Shown: positions 9,325 to 16,939 of the stretch, piece after piece
How the letters are laid out: each line of letters begins with the position of its first letter
Position numbering within the stretch: the stretch's first letter is position 1
DNA from: Actinomadura graeca
GTDB lineage: Bacteria > Actinomycetota > Actinomycetes > Streptosporangiales > Streptosporangiaceae
Reading direction: 5' to 3'
NCBI RefSeq assembly: GCF_019175365.1
Contig: NZ_CP059572.1
Location: 2,914,001 to 2,978,000, forward strand
Length of the DNA: 64,000 nucleotides
Made by a program: the position numbers and the translations under genes
Notes under the pieces: model-generated
The model's input: the letters and a program-made list of their open reading frames with translations, nothing else
What the model was told of the DNA's origin: nothing
The model's database searches: none

Positions 9325-9604
9325 CGGTCACCTCCCGTCCTGGACGCGGCGGCGCGTGGCACGGGAAGAAGCACGCACCGCCGCGTCGCAGAAGGGCCGC
9401 CCGGCCGGCGGGGGCGGGTACAACGTGATGCCGGCCGGGCGGCGGACACGAGGCGCCGGTGCCGCCAGAGCGCTCGTGCCGGTCGCACAGCCTCGCCCAC
9501 GGGGGCTTCCACTCCACCCGGGCGTCCAGCGATGCGACGAAGGGGTGGGCACGGCGTCCTATCGCGCCCTCGACACCGCGCCCACGCTCATACGCCCGCC
9601 CCAC
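9287..9604 (-). CDS. Doubtful 105-residue ORF, partner of the 86-residue gene
   Basis: The frame from GTG 9604 reads RRAHPFVASLDARVEW and PPWARLCDRHERS before a proline-rich tail. I list it because the related frame near 12.6-12.8 kb keeps the pattern LDA, W, AP and, after a one-base shift, ARLRDRH, with changes concentrated at variable positions; that is what a once-coding frame looks like. It overlaps the end of the 86-residue gene and the start of the 61-residue gene, and no ribosome binding site is visible, so it may not be expressed. Confidence 0.25.
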   Translation of the reverse strand: MGRAYERGRGVEGAIGRRAHPFVASLDARVEWKPPWARLCDRHERSGGTGASCPPPGRHHVVPAPAGRAALLRRGGACFFPCHAPPRPGREVTGAFRSRACPAPW

Positions 9605-9849
9605 GCAAGACGTGCATGATGCGATCGGCGACACCCGGCGTCTCCGTCAGCGGGCCGATGCCCTGCCCCCAGCCCCACCGGAAGACGGCCTCATCAGCCA
9701 CGATCTCGTCATTGAGCCCAGGCGCGCGGGGGTTGCAGACATGCAGCGCCTGCCTACCACCAGCCCCGGTGCACACAGTGGCGTGCCACCCACGCTCCCG
9801 CAGCTCGGTCCCTAACCGCTCCAAATGCGCGGCCGTCGTCGCTTCCATG
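9552..9849. repeat. Copy 1 of a near-identical ~300-bp repeat (pairs with 12743-13010)
   Basis: This segment covers the whole 86-residue gene and its 3' flank. Against 12743-13010 I count three substitutions and one 30-base segment present only here. The similarity continues at a lower level to the left of both copies. Confidence 0.85.
9588..9848 (-). CDS. Small conserved hypothetical protein (86 residues)
   Basis: Starts MEATTAAHLERLGTELRERG and contains LNDEIVADEAVFRWGWGQ and PLTETPGVADRIMHVL. I recall such ~80-90-residue proteins beside XRE regulators in actinomycetes, without an assigned function. The ATG at 9848 has no Shine-Dalgarno; TACCGT lies eight bases upstream, as in the second copy, so the transcript may be leaderless. 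It lies 64 bases downstream of an XRE gene. Ten extra residues relative to the second copy come from a 30-base insertion/deletion. Confidence 0.75.
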   Translation of the reverse strand: MEATTAAHLERLGTELRERGWHATVCTGAGGRQALHVCNPRAPGLNDEIVADEAVFRWGWGQGIGPLTETPGVADRIMHVLRGAGV

Positions 9850-9912
9850 GGTCAGAACGGTATGGGCCACTGAACACGCTGGGTTGCCAAGTGACAACAG
9901 ACTGCGAAATCA

Positions 9913-11130
9913 CTAGTGGGGGACGCCCATCCGCGCGGCCATTCCGCGCAGCTCACGGCCTCCGGCGGCTGCTCGGGCCTGCTTCAGCAGGACGGCGACG
10001 GTCTCGCGTACCGGCTTGCTATTGCGGATCCACTGCGGGGCGGTGGCCTCTGCGCGGTACAGCCACCGCACCGCCTCGGCTCTGGTCTTGGATTCCTGGG
10101 CCAGCCCACGGCCCACGTCGGCGAGGAAGGCCGCGTGCCGACCGCTCTTGTGCACGAGCTTGGACTCATCCACTTCGCGGGCCAGATCGAGGACGGCGCC
10201 GCCACGCTGCCCGCACTCCACGTTCACGGCGACGTTCCACACCCCGACGTTCGTCGCCGAGAAACTCATCCAGTTGTCGTCGGGAGTGTCCGGCAGCCGC
10301 GCGGCCAGGCGTGAAGCCTCGCCGATCCAGTCGACGGCGCGGTCCGGGTCGCGGTTCACCGCCGCCGCGAGCGAGGCCGACAGGGTCAGCATGCCGAGGA
10401 CCTCACGTCCGCTCCCACCATCCGCGTGCGGCTCCAGGCGATCAGCGGCGCGCTCGGCGGCGAGGAGCGTCCGGTCCCACGAGCCCGCCCGCGGCATGGT
10501 GTGGACGCGAAGAAAGTCGGCCTGCCCACGCCGCACCGGATCGTCCAGGATCCCCGCGGCCTCCTCGGCCCGGACGGCGGCCAGGTGCGCCAGATCGGGA
10601 TAACCGAGGTCCTTGCACGTGAACGTCGCGGCGACACACGCGTCCACGAGGGTCTCCAGTGCGGTCCGGTAGACCGCCTCGTCGGCGGGATCGCAGGCGT
10701 GGTGATGGAGTTCGTCCAGCAGCCACGGCAGCGACCTTCCGACCTCCAGATAGTCGCATGCCTGGTGGTAGGGCTCGATGCGGTGCATCTCGGTGACCAG
10801 GTCCTCGATCGGCCGGGCGCGCTCGACGCCAGGCGCGGCAAGGGTGTTGGTCTGGAGGGCGACCCGGATCGCGGGGACCACGGTATGCGGGTCGGCCTGA
10901 AGCGGGTCGGCACCAAGATGGGGCCCGCCGACAAGGTCGGTCTCCGACACCCGCAGCGCGGACGCCAGAGCGGAGATGTGCGAACGACGATCGAGCGCGC
11001 GATGGCCACGCTCGGCCCGGGACAGAAAACTCTTACTCAGCCCCGCCTGCCCGGCGAGCTGGTCCAGCGTCATTCCGCGCCAGCGGCGCAACTCCCGGAG
11101 TCGGGCCCCGACGGTGGCCTCGTCATGCAT
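9913..11130 (-). CDS. XRE-family regulator 1 with helical repeat domain
   Basis: 405 residues. The N-terminal helix-turn-helix (about 8-65) reads LRELRRWRGMTLDQLAGQAG then SKSFLSRAERG; the long C-terminal part (about 75-390) is helix-rich and TPR-like, and it ends in RGMAARMGVPH, shared by all four paralogues. The HTH is nearly identical to that of regulator 4 and differs from regulators 2 and 3. The start MHDEAT at 11130 was set by alignment with the paralogues (MYDEAT). Such proteins can sense small molecules or peptides through the helical domain; the ligand is unknown. The 86-residue gene follows. Confidence 0.85.
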   Translation of the reverse strand: MHDEATVGARLRELRRWRGMTLDQLAGQAGLSKSFLSRAERGHRALDRRSHISALASALRVSETDLVGGPHLGADPLQADPHTVVPAIRVALQTNTLAAPGVERARPIEDLVTEMHRIEPYHQACDYLEVGRSLPWLLDELHHHACDPADEAVYRTALETLVDACVAATFTCKDLGYPDLAHLAAVRAEEAAGILDDPVRRGQADFLRVHTMPRAGSWDRTLLAAERAADRLEPHADGGSGREVLGMLTLSASLAAAVNRDPDRAVDWIGEASRLAARLPDTPDDNWMSFSATNVGVWNVAVNVECGQRGGAVLDLAREVDESKLVHKSGRHAAFLADVGRGLAQESKTRAEAVRWLYRAEATAPQWIRNSKPVRETVAVLLKQARAAAGGRELRGMAARMGVPH

Positions 11131-11165
11131 TGGCCCCGCATCCTTCCAGAGCGTCTCGACAACCT

Positions 11166-11194
11166 CGGCTACGGCGCGCGTTCGCATCTCGTCA
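11166..11194 (-). promoter_or_regulatory. Conserved promoter of regulator 1
   Basis: Minus-strand TGACGA (11194-11189), 17 bases, TAGCCG (11171-11166). The same arrangement occurs before the other three paralogues. Confidence 0.5.
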
Positions 11195-11222
11195 GGCTGC
11201 TAGGCGAGGGCCCGTGAGATCA

Positions 11223-12437
11223 CTAATGCGGGACGCCCATCCGCGCGGCCATCCCGCGCAGCTCACGACCGACGGCAGCGGCCTTGGCCTGGGCGAGCAT
11301 CACGCCGACGGTCTCATGGACCGCGGTCGAGTTGCGGATCCTCTGCGGTGCGACCGCCTCCGCCCGGCGTAGCCACCCGGTGGCCTCCCGCTGGCAGCCC
11401 GGGTCCCGTGCCAGGCCCCGGCCGACGTCGGCGAGGAATGCCGCATGCCGAGACCGCCTCACGCTGATCGTCTCCTCGTCGACCGCCTCGGCGAGTCGCA
11501 GGACGGCGCCCCCGCTCTGACCGACCTCGACGCCGATGGCGACGTCCCAGACGCCGACGTTCGTGGCGGAGAACGCCGACCAGTTTTCCGGGTCGTCGGG
11601 CACGCGGGCGGCAAGCGTTCGGGCCTCGCCCATCCAGCCCTCAGCCGCAGCCGTCTTGTGCTGCACCGCCGATGCCATCGCCGCCGACAGGCTCAGCATG
11701 CCGAGCACCTGAAGGCCCAGCGGTTCGGTCGCGTGCGGCTCCAGCACCCCCGCCGCCCGCTCGGCGGTGACCTGCGCTCGGCTCCACGAGGACTCGCGGG
11801 GCATGGTCTGCACCCGCAGATAGGCGGCCTTGCCCACGGTCACCGGATCGCCGGTCAGCCGGGCCGCCTCCATCGCACGCGACGCCGCCTGGTGAGCCAG
11901 GTCGGCGTAGCCGAGGTCCTTGGTCCGGAACGTGGCGTACATGTAAGCCTCGACGAGCGCGGTCAGCGCGCCGCGCTCCGTGGCCTCGTCCACCGGTTCC
12001 GCGATGTGCCAGTGCAGCTCGTCGATGACGCTGGGCAGGCGTGCGCCGAGCGCGAGGTAGTCGCAGGAGTGGAATACCGCGTCGAGCGACCGGATCTCGG
12101 CGAGCAACTCGGCCAGCGAACGCGCCCGCTCGACCGCCGCGTCTCCGATCCAGTTGGTCTGGATCGCTGCCCGCAGCGCGGGAACGGCGGCATGTGGCGC
12201 CGACTGGACCGGGTCGGGAGTGAGGTGCGGACCGCCGACCAGATCGACCTCCGACACTTTCAACGCCGTGGCGAGGGCGGCGATATGGGACCGGCGGTCG
12301 AGCGCGACCTTGCCGTTCTCCACCTTGGACAGAAACCCCTGGCTGAGGCCGGCCAGATCGGCGAGGGCCTGCATGGACATCCCGCGCCAGCGGCGCAGCG
12401 CTCGTAGTCGGACACCGATGGTCGTCTCGTCGTACAT
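11223..12437 (-). CDS. XRE-family regulator 2 with helical repeat domain
   Basis: 404 residues, same architecture as regulator 1 but with the second HTH type: ALADLAGLSQGFLSKVENGK instead of the SKSFLSRAERG type. The C-terminal domain differs most in the stretch after PHLTPDP, while the last 40 residues and the motif FSATNVGVW are conserved. The ATG at 12437 follows GGAAGGGTGCGAGGCCG, a leader shared with regulators 3 and 4. It ends 93 bases before the regulator 1 start, and each has its own promoter. Confidence 0.87.
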   Translation of the reverse strand: MYDETTIGVRLRALRRWRGMSMQALADLAGLSQGFLSKVENGKVALDRRSHIAALATALKVSEVDLVGGPHLTPDPVQSAPHAAVPALRAAIQTNWIGDAAVERARSLAELLAEIRSLDAVFHSCDYLALGARLPSVIDELHWHIAEPVDEATERGALTALVEAYMYATFRTKDLGYADLAHQAASRAMEAARLTGDPVTVGKAAYLRVQTMPRESSWSRAQVTAERAAGVLEPHATEPLGLQVLGMLSLSAAMASAVQHKTAAAEGWMGEARTLAARVPDDPENWSAFSATNVGVWDVAIGVEVGQSGGAVLRLAEAVDEETISVRRSRHAAFLADVGRGLARDPGCQREATGWLRRAEAVAPQRIRNSTAVHETVGVMLAQAKAAAVGRELRGMAARMGVPH

Positions 12438-12473
12438 CGGCCTCGCACCCTTCCGGAGTGTCTCGACGACCTC

Positions 12474-12501
12474 AGGCTACGGCGCGCTGCCGTTCTCGTC
12501 A
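12474..12501 (-). promoter_or_regulatory. Conserved promoter of regulator 2
   Basis: Minus-strand TGACGA (12501-12496), 16 bases, TAGCCT (12479-12474). Confidence 0.5.
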
Positions 12502-12507
12502 GGACCG

Positions 12508-12795
12508 TCAAATGAGCAGTTCTCCCTCAGCCGAGGGCTCCTCCATGGTGGCGCCCCGGGCACCCCGTCCTGCCGGACGCGCCGGAGCAAGAAGCCGCCC
12601 GGCCGACGGGGGCGGTGTCGGCCGGGCGGCGAGCACGGATCCATCACCGCCTCGGCAGGAGACCCGTGCCGGTCGCGCAGCCTCGCTCGCGGGTGCCTCC
12701 CAGTCCGCCCAGGCGTCCAGCTGCACGACAGTTGAGTGGATGCGGCGTCCTATCGCGCCCGCGACACCGCGCCCACGCTCATACGCCCGCCCCAC
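12508..12795 (-). pseudogene. Probable frameshifted copy of the 9287-9604 ORF
   Basis: The frame matching the 105-residue ORF reads RRIHSTVVQLDAWADWEAP, then the similarity jumps by one base into a frame with ARLRDRH and PPGRHRP. A single-base indel around 12685-12700 relative to the other copy explains this. It lies between regulator 2 and the 76-residue gene, the equivalent place to copy 1. Confidence 0.3.
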
Positions 12796-13010
12796 GCAAG
12801 ACGTGCATGATGCGATCGGCGACACCCGGCGTCTCCGTCAGCGGGCCGATGCCCTGCCCCCAGCCCCACCGGAAGACGGCCTCATCAGCCACGATCTCGT
12901 CATTGAGCGCCTGCCTACCACCAGCCCCGGTGCACACAGTGGCGTGCCACCCACGCTCCCGCAGCTCAGTCCCTAACCGTTCCAAATGCGCGGCCGTCGT
13001 CGCTTCCATG
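12743..13010. repeat. Copy 2 of the near-identical repeat (pairs with 9552-9849)
   Basis: Same sequence as copy 1 except for three substitutions and loss of 30 bases. The missing segment in copy 1 is bounded by AGC on both sides, which suggests a deletion between short direct repeats. Confidence 0.85.
12779..13009 (-). CDS. Small conserved hypothetical protein, deletion variant (76 residues)
   Basis: The second copy of the 86-residue protein. It is identical except that ten residues (HVCNPRAPGL) between QAL and NDEIV are missing, without loss of frame. TACCGT again lies eight bases before the ATG. It follows regulator 3 by 50 bases, as the 86-residue gene follows regulator 1. Confidence 0.72.
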   Translation of the reverse strand: MEATTAAHLERLGTELRERGWHATVCTGAGGRQALNDEIVADEAVFRWGWGQGIGPLTETPGVADRIMHVLRGAGV

Positions 13011-13059
13011 AGACAGGACGGTAATCGTGTGATGACAGAGGGTTATGCAGAGATGAATG

Positions 13060-14274
13060 TCAGTGCGGGATGCCCATCCGGGCCGCCATCCTCCGCAGGT
13101 CACGGCCGACAGCCACGGATTTCGCCTGCGCCAGCATGACCGCGACGGCCTCGCGGACGGTGGGGCTGTTGCGGATCCGCTGCGGCGCCACCTTCTCGGC
13201 CCGGCCGAACCAGTGCAGGGCCTCGCGTTGCGTCCGCCGGTCCCGGGCCAGCCCGCAGCCGACGTCGGCGAAGAACGAAGCCTTGCGGCTCGACCGCCCC
13301 AGCTTCGCCTCGTCGATCCCTTTCGTCAGTTCCAGGACCGCCGCCCCTGCGGCGCCTTGCTCGACCTCGATCGTGACCCGCCAGACGCCCACGTTCGTGG
13401 TGCTGAAGGACTGCCAGTTCGTCATGGGCTCGTCCGGCACGCGCTTCGCCAGGCGCGCCGCCTCGGCAAGCCAGTGCTCAGCGCCCGCCTTGTCGCGCAG
13501 CGTCGCGGCGGCGAGCGACGCGGAGAGGGTCAGCATGCCGAGCGTCTCCAGCGCTCCCGGCCGACCGGCATACGGCTCCAGGGCGTCCGCTGCGTGCCCG
13601 GCCATCAGGCGTGTCCGCTCTTGCGACGTCTTCGGCATGGTCTGCACCTTCAGGAAGGCGGCCTTGCCCACCTGCACGGGCTCGTCCAAGCGGTGCGCGG
13701 CCTCCGCCGCACGGGCTGCGGCGGCGTAGGCGAGGTCGGGGTACCCGAGGTTCTTGGCGGTGAAGGTCGCGCAGACGCACGCCTCGACGAGGGCGCGCAG
13801 CGCGATCCGCTGTGCCTGCTCGTCGTGCGGGTCGGCAGTATGGACGTGCAGTTCGTCCAGGACGTCGGGAAGTCGCTCACCGATCGCCGTATAGTCGCAG
13901 GCCCGCCGCAGCGGCTCCAGTTCGTCCAGCACTGCGGCGGTCAGATCCGCCAACGGCCGGGCCCAATCCGTCGTCGGCAACATGAGGGCGTTCGCCTGAA
14001 GGGTTGCGCGTAAGGCGGGGATGTGACCGTGCGGAGCCGACTGCACCGGATCAGGTGTGAGGTGCGGACCGCCGACCAGATCGACCTCCGATACCCTCAG
14101 CGCCGCGGCGAGGCCGGCGATATGGGACCGGCGGTCGAGCGCGACCTTCCCGTTCTCCAGCTTGGACAGATGTCCCTGACTGAGCCCGGCCAGATCGGCG
14201 AGCGTCTGCATGGACATTCCGCGCCAGCGGCGCAACTCCCGGAGTCGGGCCCCGACGGTGGCCTCGTCATACAT
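13060..14274 (-). CDS. XRE-family regulator 3 with helical repeat domain
   Basis: 404 residues. The HTH is of the regulator 2 type (SQGHLSKLENGK). The C-terminal domain keeps the family motifs (FSTTNVGVW, RRMAARMGIPH) but its middle part is well diverged, so a different ligand or partner is possible. The ATG at 14274 has the shared leader GGAAGGGTGCAGGCCG. Next downstream is the 76-residue gene. Confidence 0.87.
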   Translation of the reverse strand: MYDEATVGARLRELRRWRGMSMQTLADLAGLSQGHLSKLENGKVALDRRSHIAGLAAALRVSEVDLVGGPHLTPDPVQSAPHGHIPALRATLQANALMLPTTDWARPLADLTAAVLDELEPLRRACDYTAIGERLPDVLDELHVHTADPHDEQAQRIALRALVEACVCATFTAKNLGYPDLAYAAAARAAEAAHRLDEPVQVGKAAFLKVQTMPKTSQERTRLMAGHAADALEPYAGRPGALETLGMLTLSASLAAATLRDKAGAEHWLAEAARLAKRVPDEPMTNWQSFSTTNVGVWRVTIEVEQGAAGAAVLELTKGIDEAKLGRSSRKASFFADVGCGLARDRRTQREALHWFGRAEKVAPQRIRNSPTVREAVAVMLAQAKSVAVGRDLRRMAARMGIPH

Positions 14275-14309
14275 CGGCCTGCACCCTTCCAGAGCGTCTC
14301 GACAACCAC

Positions 14310-14337
14310 AGGCTACGGCGCGCTGCCGTTCTCGTAA
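14310..14337 (-). promoter_or_regulatory. Conserved promoter of regulator 3
   Basis: Minus-strand TTACGA (14337-14332), 16 bases, TAGCCT (14315-14310). Confidence 0.5.
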
Positions 14338-14364
14338 GGCCGCTTGCGACGGCCCGCGAGATCA

Positions 14365-15570
14365 TCAATGCGGGACGCCCATCCGCGCCGCCATCCCGCG
14401 CAGCTCACGACCACCGGCGGCGTCCGCGGCACGGGCCAGCATCGCCCCGACCGTCTCCCGGACGGGCATCGAGTTGCGGATCTTGTGGGGTGCGACGGCT
14501 TCCGCGCGGCGGAGCCACTGCATGGCGTCGCGCTGCGAACGAGGCTCGCGTGCCAGCCCACGGCCGACATCGGCGAGGAACGTGGCGTGACGCCCCCGAC
14601 GTGGGATCAGCTTCTCCTCGTCGACGGCCTTGGCCACGTCGAGCAACGCCCTCCCGCTTTCGCCGCGCTCGGTCGCCAGGCTGACCTTCCAGACACCGAC
14701 GTTCGTCAGGGAGAACGCCCCCCAGTTCCCGCCGGGGTCGTCGGCTGTACATGCGGCGAGTTCCGCGGCCTGATCGAGCCAGTGCTCCGCCCGGTCGTAT
14801 TTGTAGAGCACCGTGGCCATGAGGGCGGCCGCCAGCGTCAGCATCCCCAGCACCTGCACGCCGAGGTCGTCGTGGACGTGAGGTTCAAGGGCGTCCGCCG
14901 CGTCCTCGGCCGCGGTGAGGCTCAGCTCTCGGGTGGTCGTGGGCATCGTGTGGATGCGCAGTGACGCGGCCTTGCCGGTGGTGACGGGGGTGTCGAGGAT
15001 GCCCGCCACCTCGGCTGCGCGCATCGCAGCGATATGGGCGAGGTCGCTGTATCCGAGATCCTTGCTGGTGAAGACGGCCCTCTGGAACGCCTCGATCAGC
15101 GCCTCAAGCGCGACCCGATGAGCGGCCTCATCGGCGGGGGCGCACGCGTGCACGTGCAGCTCGTCGATGACCGCGGGCAGCTCCCGTCCGACCTCGACGA
15201 GATGGTTCTGACGGTCGATCCGCACCACTTCGGCGACCAGCTCGGGCAAGGGGCGCGCCCGGTCGGCCACCGGTGCGGTCAGGGTATTGGTCGTCAGCGC
15301 AGCGCGGATGGCGGGGACCGTAGTGTGCGGCTCGGCTTGAGCCGGGTCGGTGGTCAGGTGCGGAGCGCCCACCAAATCGGTCTCCGAGACACGGAGCACC
15401 CTTGCGAGGGCGGAGATGTGCGAGCGGCGATCGAGCGCTCGATGGCCACGCTCGGCCCGGGACAGGAAACTCTTGCTGAGCCCCGCCTGCCCGGCGAGCT
15501 GGTCCAGCGTCATCCCGCGCCAGCGGCGCAGCGCCCGGAGTCGGGCCCCGATGGTGGCCTCGTCATACAT
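14365..15570 (-). CDS. XRE-family regulator 4 with helical repeat domain
   Basis: 401 residues. The HTH (SKSFLSRAERGHRALDRRSH) is almost the same as in regulator 1. The helical domain shares FSLTNVGVW and RGMAARMGVPH with the others. The ATG at 15570 follows the shared leader GGAAGGGTGCAGGCCG. It is the outermost regulator and lies about 1.4 kb from the divergent lanthipeptide operon, so it or its relatives are candidates to control that operon; nothing in the sequence proves this. Confidence 0.87.
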   Translation of the reverse strand: MYDEATIGARLRALRRWRGMTLDQLAGQAGLSKSFLSRAERGHRALDRRSHISALARVLRVSETDLVGAPHLTTDPAQAEPHTTVPAIRAALTTNTLTAPVADRARPLPELVAEVVRIDRQNHLVEVGRELPAVIDELHVHACAPADEAAHRVALEALIEAFQRAVFTSKDLGYSDLAHIAAMRAAEVAGILDTPVTTGKAASLRIHTMPTTTRELSLTAAEDAADALEPHVHDDLGVQVLGMLTLAAALMATVLYKYDRAEHWLDQAAELAACTADDPGGNWGAFSLTNVGVWKVSLATERGESGRALLDVAKAVDEEKLIPRRGRHATFLADVGRGLAREPRSQRDAMQWLRRAEAVAPHKIRNSMPVRETVGAMLARAADAAGGRELRGMAARMGVPH

Positions 15571-15605
15571 CGGCCTGCACCCTTCCAGAGCGTCTCGACA
15601 ACCAC

Positions 15606-15634
15606 AGGCTACGGCGCAAGGCCCTACCTCGTCA
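15606..15634 (-). promoter_or_regulatory. Conserved promoter of regulator 4
   Basis: Minus-strand TGACGA (15634-15629), 17 bases, TAGCCT (15611-15606). Confidence 0.5.
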
Positions 15635-15666
15635 GGGCCGTTGCACGAGCAGCACTACTTCCTCAG

Positions 15667-15825
15667 TCAAGGCCCATCCATGGCGACGCACCCAGGACCC
15701 TCCAAAAGCGCCGTATTAGACCCGTCAACGGGCACCGCGCCGACCGCCTGACGCCCCACCGCAGACACCGAAGGAGACGGTGCCGACGATGACCGTCGTG
15801 GTGGCGGTTCCTCAGTACCCGGCAT
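15667..15825 (-). CDS. Possible 52-residue peptide upstream of regulator 4
   Basis: The frame starts MPGTEEPPPRRSSSAPS, is rich in Ser, Pro and Val, and ends GCVAMDGP. AAGGAGAGG lies 8-10 bases before ATG 15825, a good binding site. A related DNA stretch lies upstream of regulator 2 (12520-12555), where the frame reads GATMEEPSAEGELLI. It could be a real small protein or signal peptide of the regulator module, or chance; there is no family match. Confidence 0.35.
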   Translation of the reverse strand: MPGTEEPPPRRSSSAPSPSVSAVGRQAVGAVPVDGSNTALLEGPGCVAMDGP

Positions 15826-15871
15826 GGATCCCACCTCTCCTTACCCTCTGCCCGCCTCCGGCTGGTGTTCT

Positions 15872-15891
15872 TGACCAATGAACAAAGGTCA
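15872..15891. promoter_or_regulatory. AT-rich interrupted palindrome TGACC-N10-GGTCA
   Basis: Lies in the A/T-rich stretch TTGACCAATGAACAAAGG just upstream of the 52-residue ORF. Base composition is unlike the surroundings, which suggests an operator or promoter for the leftward genes. Confidence 0.35.
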
Positions 15892-16899
15892 TTAACAGTG
15901 ACAACTGGAGCACGTGGCATTTGATCAATGGACCTTCCGCTTCGCCGACCCTCGGCCCGTCAGTTCGCACCGCTGGTCGCTCACCTTGATCGCACATAGT
16001 GAGTCTGTAATCGCCTGCACCCCACAAGGTTCACGGTCTCTCGTGAGCCCGAAGAACGACCGAATGACCCCAAAGGCGCCCTGGCCCGCACATACCACGA
16101 AATCAACCGGTCGACAATTCATCAATCACGTCCCAAGCGCAAGGCCGGATCGCCGAGCCGCCGAGCTCGAAGATGCCTGGGCCAGGCCGATCTAGGCCAG
16201 CGAGGGTACGGCCAACCTTGCGAGGTGCAATCGTGGATAACCTCAGCGGCAAGGGTCACAATGTGGATAGCGTCGAGCCAGCTGGAGGCTGCGGACGGAC
16301 GTGACCTTTGCCAACCAGACTAGCGCTGAGATCCATGCTTATGCTGGCATGTCGGTCAGGGAGAATTATGCACAATTTAGGATCACGAGACAGATCTTGG
16401 GTCCGTTCATCGGAAGTCGACGCGGGTACTGCGACTGCGCCGAAGGCACCGACAAGATCGTTGATTGTGCTGACGTTCCTCTGCCAAACTTGCCCATGGT
16501 CGCTGCCAGCCGCCGGGGGCGCTGCCGTTCGGATGAGAGGCCACCGGGTTCACTGGGTCACATGTGAAGCCGAGATCATCGATGATTCGGCTACTCAAGG
16601 CCGTTCACTCGACGAACCGAGCGAAGGTGTGGATTCCCAGCCCCAGTCCTCGGAGCAGGTCTCGGCGGCGATGATCGACTGTCACGTCTCATCGTTCGCC
16701 GGGCAGTGTCGGCAGAGAGCAAAACATGTGGCGGCTCCTAGGTCGACTTCAGTCCGACTTCACCGGAAGCTAAGACGACCGTCGTCATCGAAGAGCGCCA
16801 TGACCGACCGGATCCAGCACCCTCGAAGATCCCTTCTGGCCGCGCCGCATGTGGTCGGGTACGGCAAGGAAGCTCTCCCGCGATGACATCGCATCGTGG
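15892..16899. other. About 1 kb with no supported gene
   Basis: Open frames here on both strands are short, have no ribosome binding site, match no family I know, and codon third positions lack the strong GC bias of real genes in this window. GC content is visibly lower. It may be decayed DNA between the regulator array and the lanthipeptide operon, with promoter elements for the latter at its right end. Confidence 0.5.
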
Positions 16900-16915
16900 C
16901 CGGTTCACAAACCGG
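16900..16915 (+). promoter_or_regulatory. Short hairpin CCGGTT-CACA-AACCGG before the methyltransferase gene
   Basis: A perfect 6-bp inverted repeat 15 bases ahead of AGGAGG. It could be an operator or a leader hairpin for the lanthipeptide operon. Confidence 0.35.
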
Positions 16916-16939
16916 TTCTCACCGTCCCCAGGAGGTGTC

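Noticed and set aside
9913..15570. Calling the four regulators proven peptide-sensing (RRNPP) proteins
   Set aside because: The resemblance is only in overall layout; there is no sequence motif that shows peptide binding.
15914..16886. Several rightward frames of 88-192 codons before the methyltransferase
   Set aside because: They overlap each other, lack binding sites and show random codon third positions; no family match.
16883..16939. ATG 16883 as start of the methyltransferase
   Set aside because: It has no binding site, crosses a hairpin, and GTG 16940 follows AGGAGG at good spacing.
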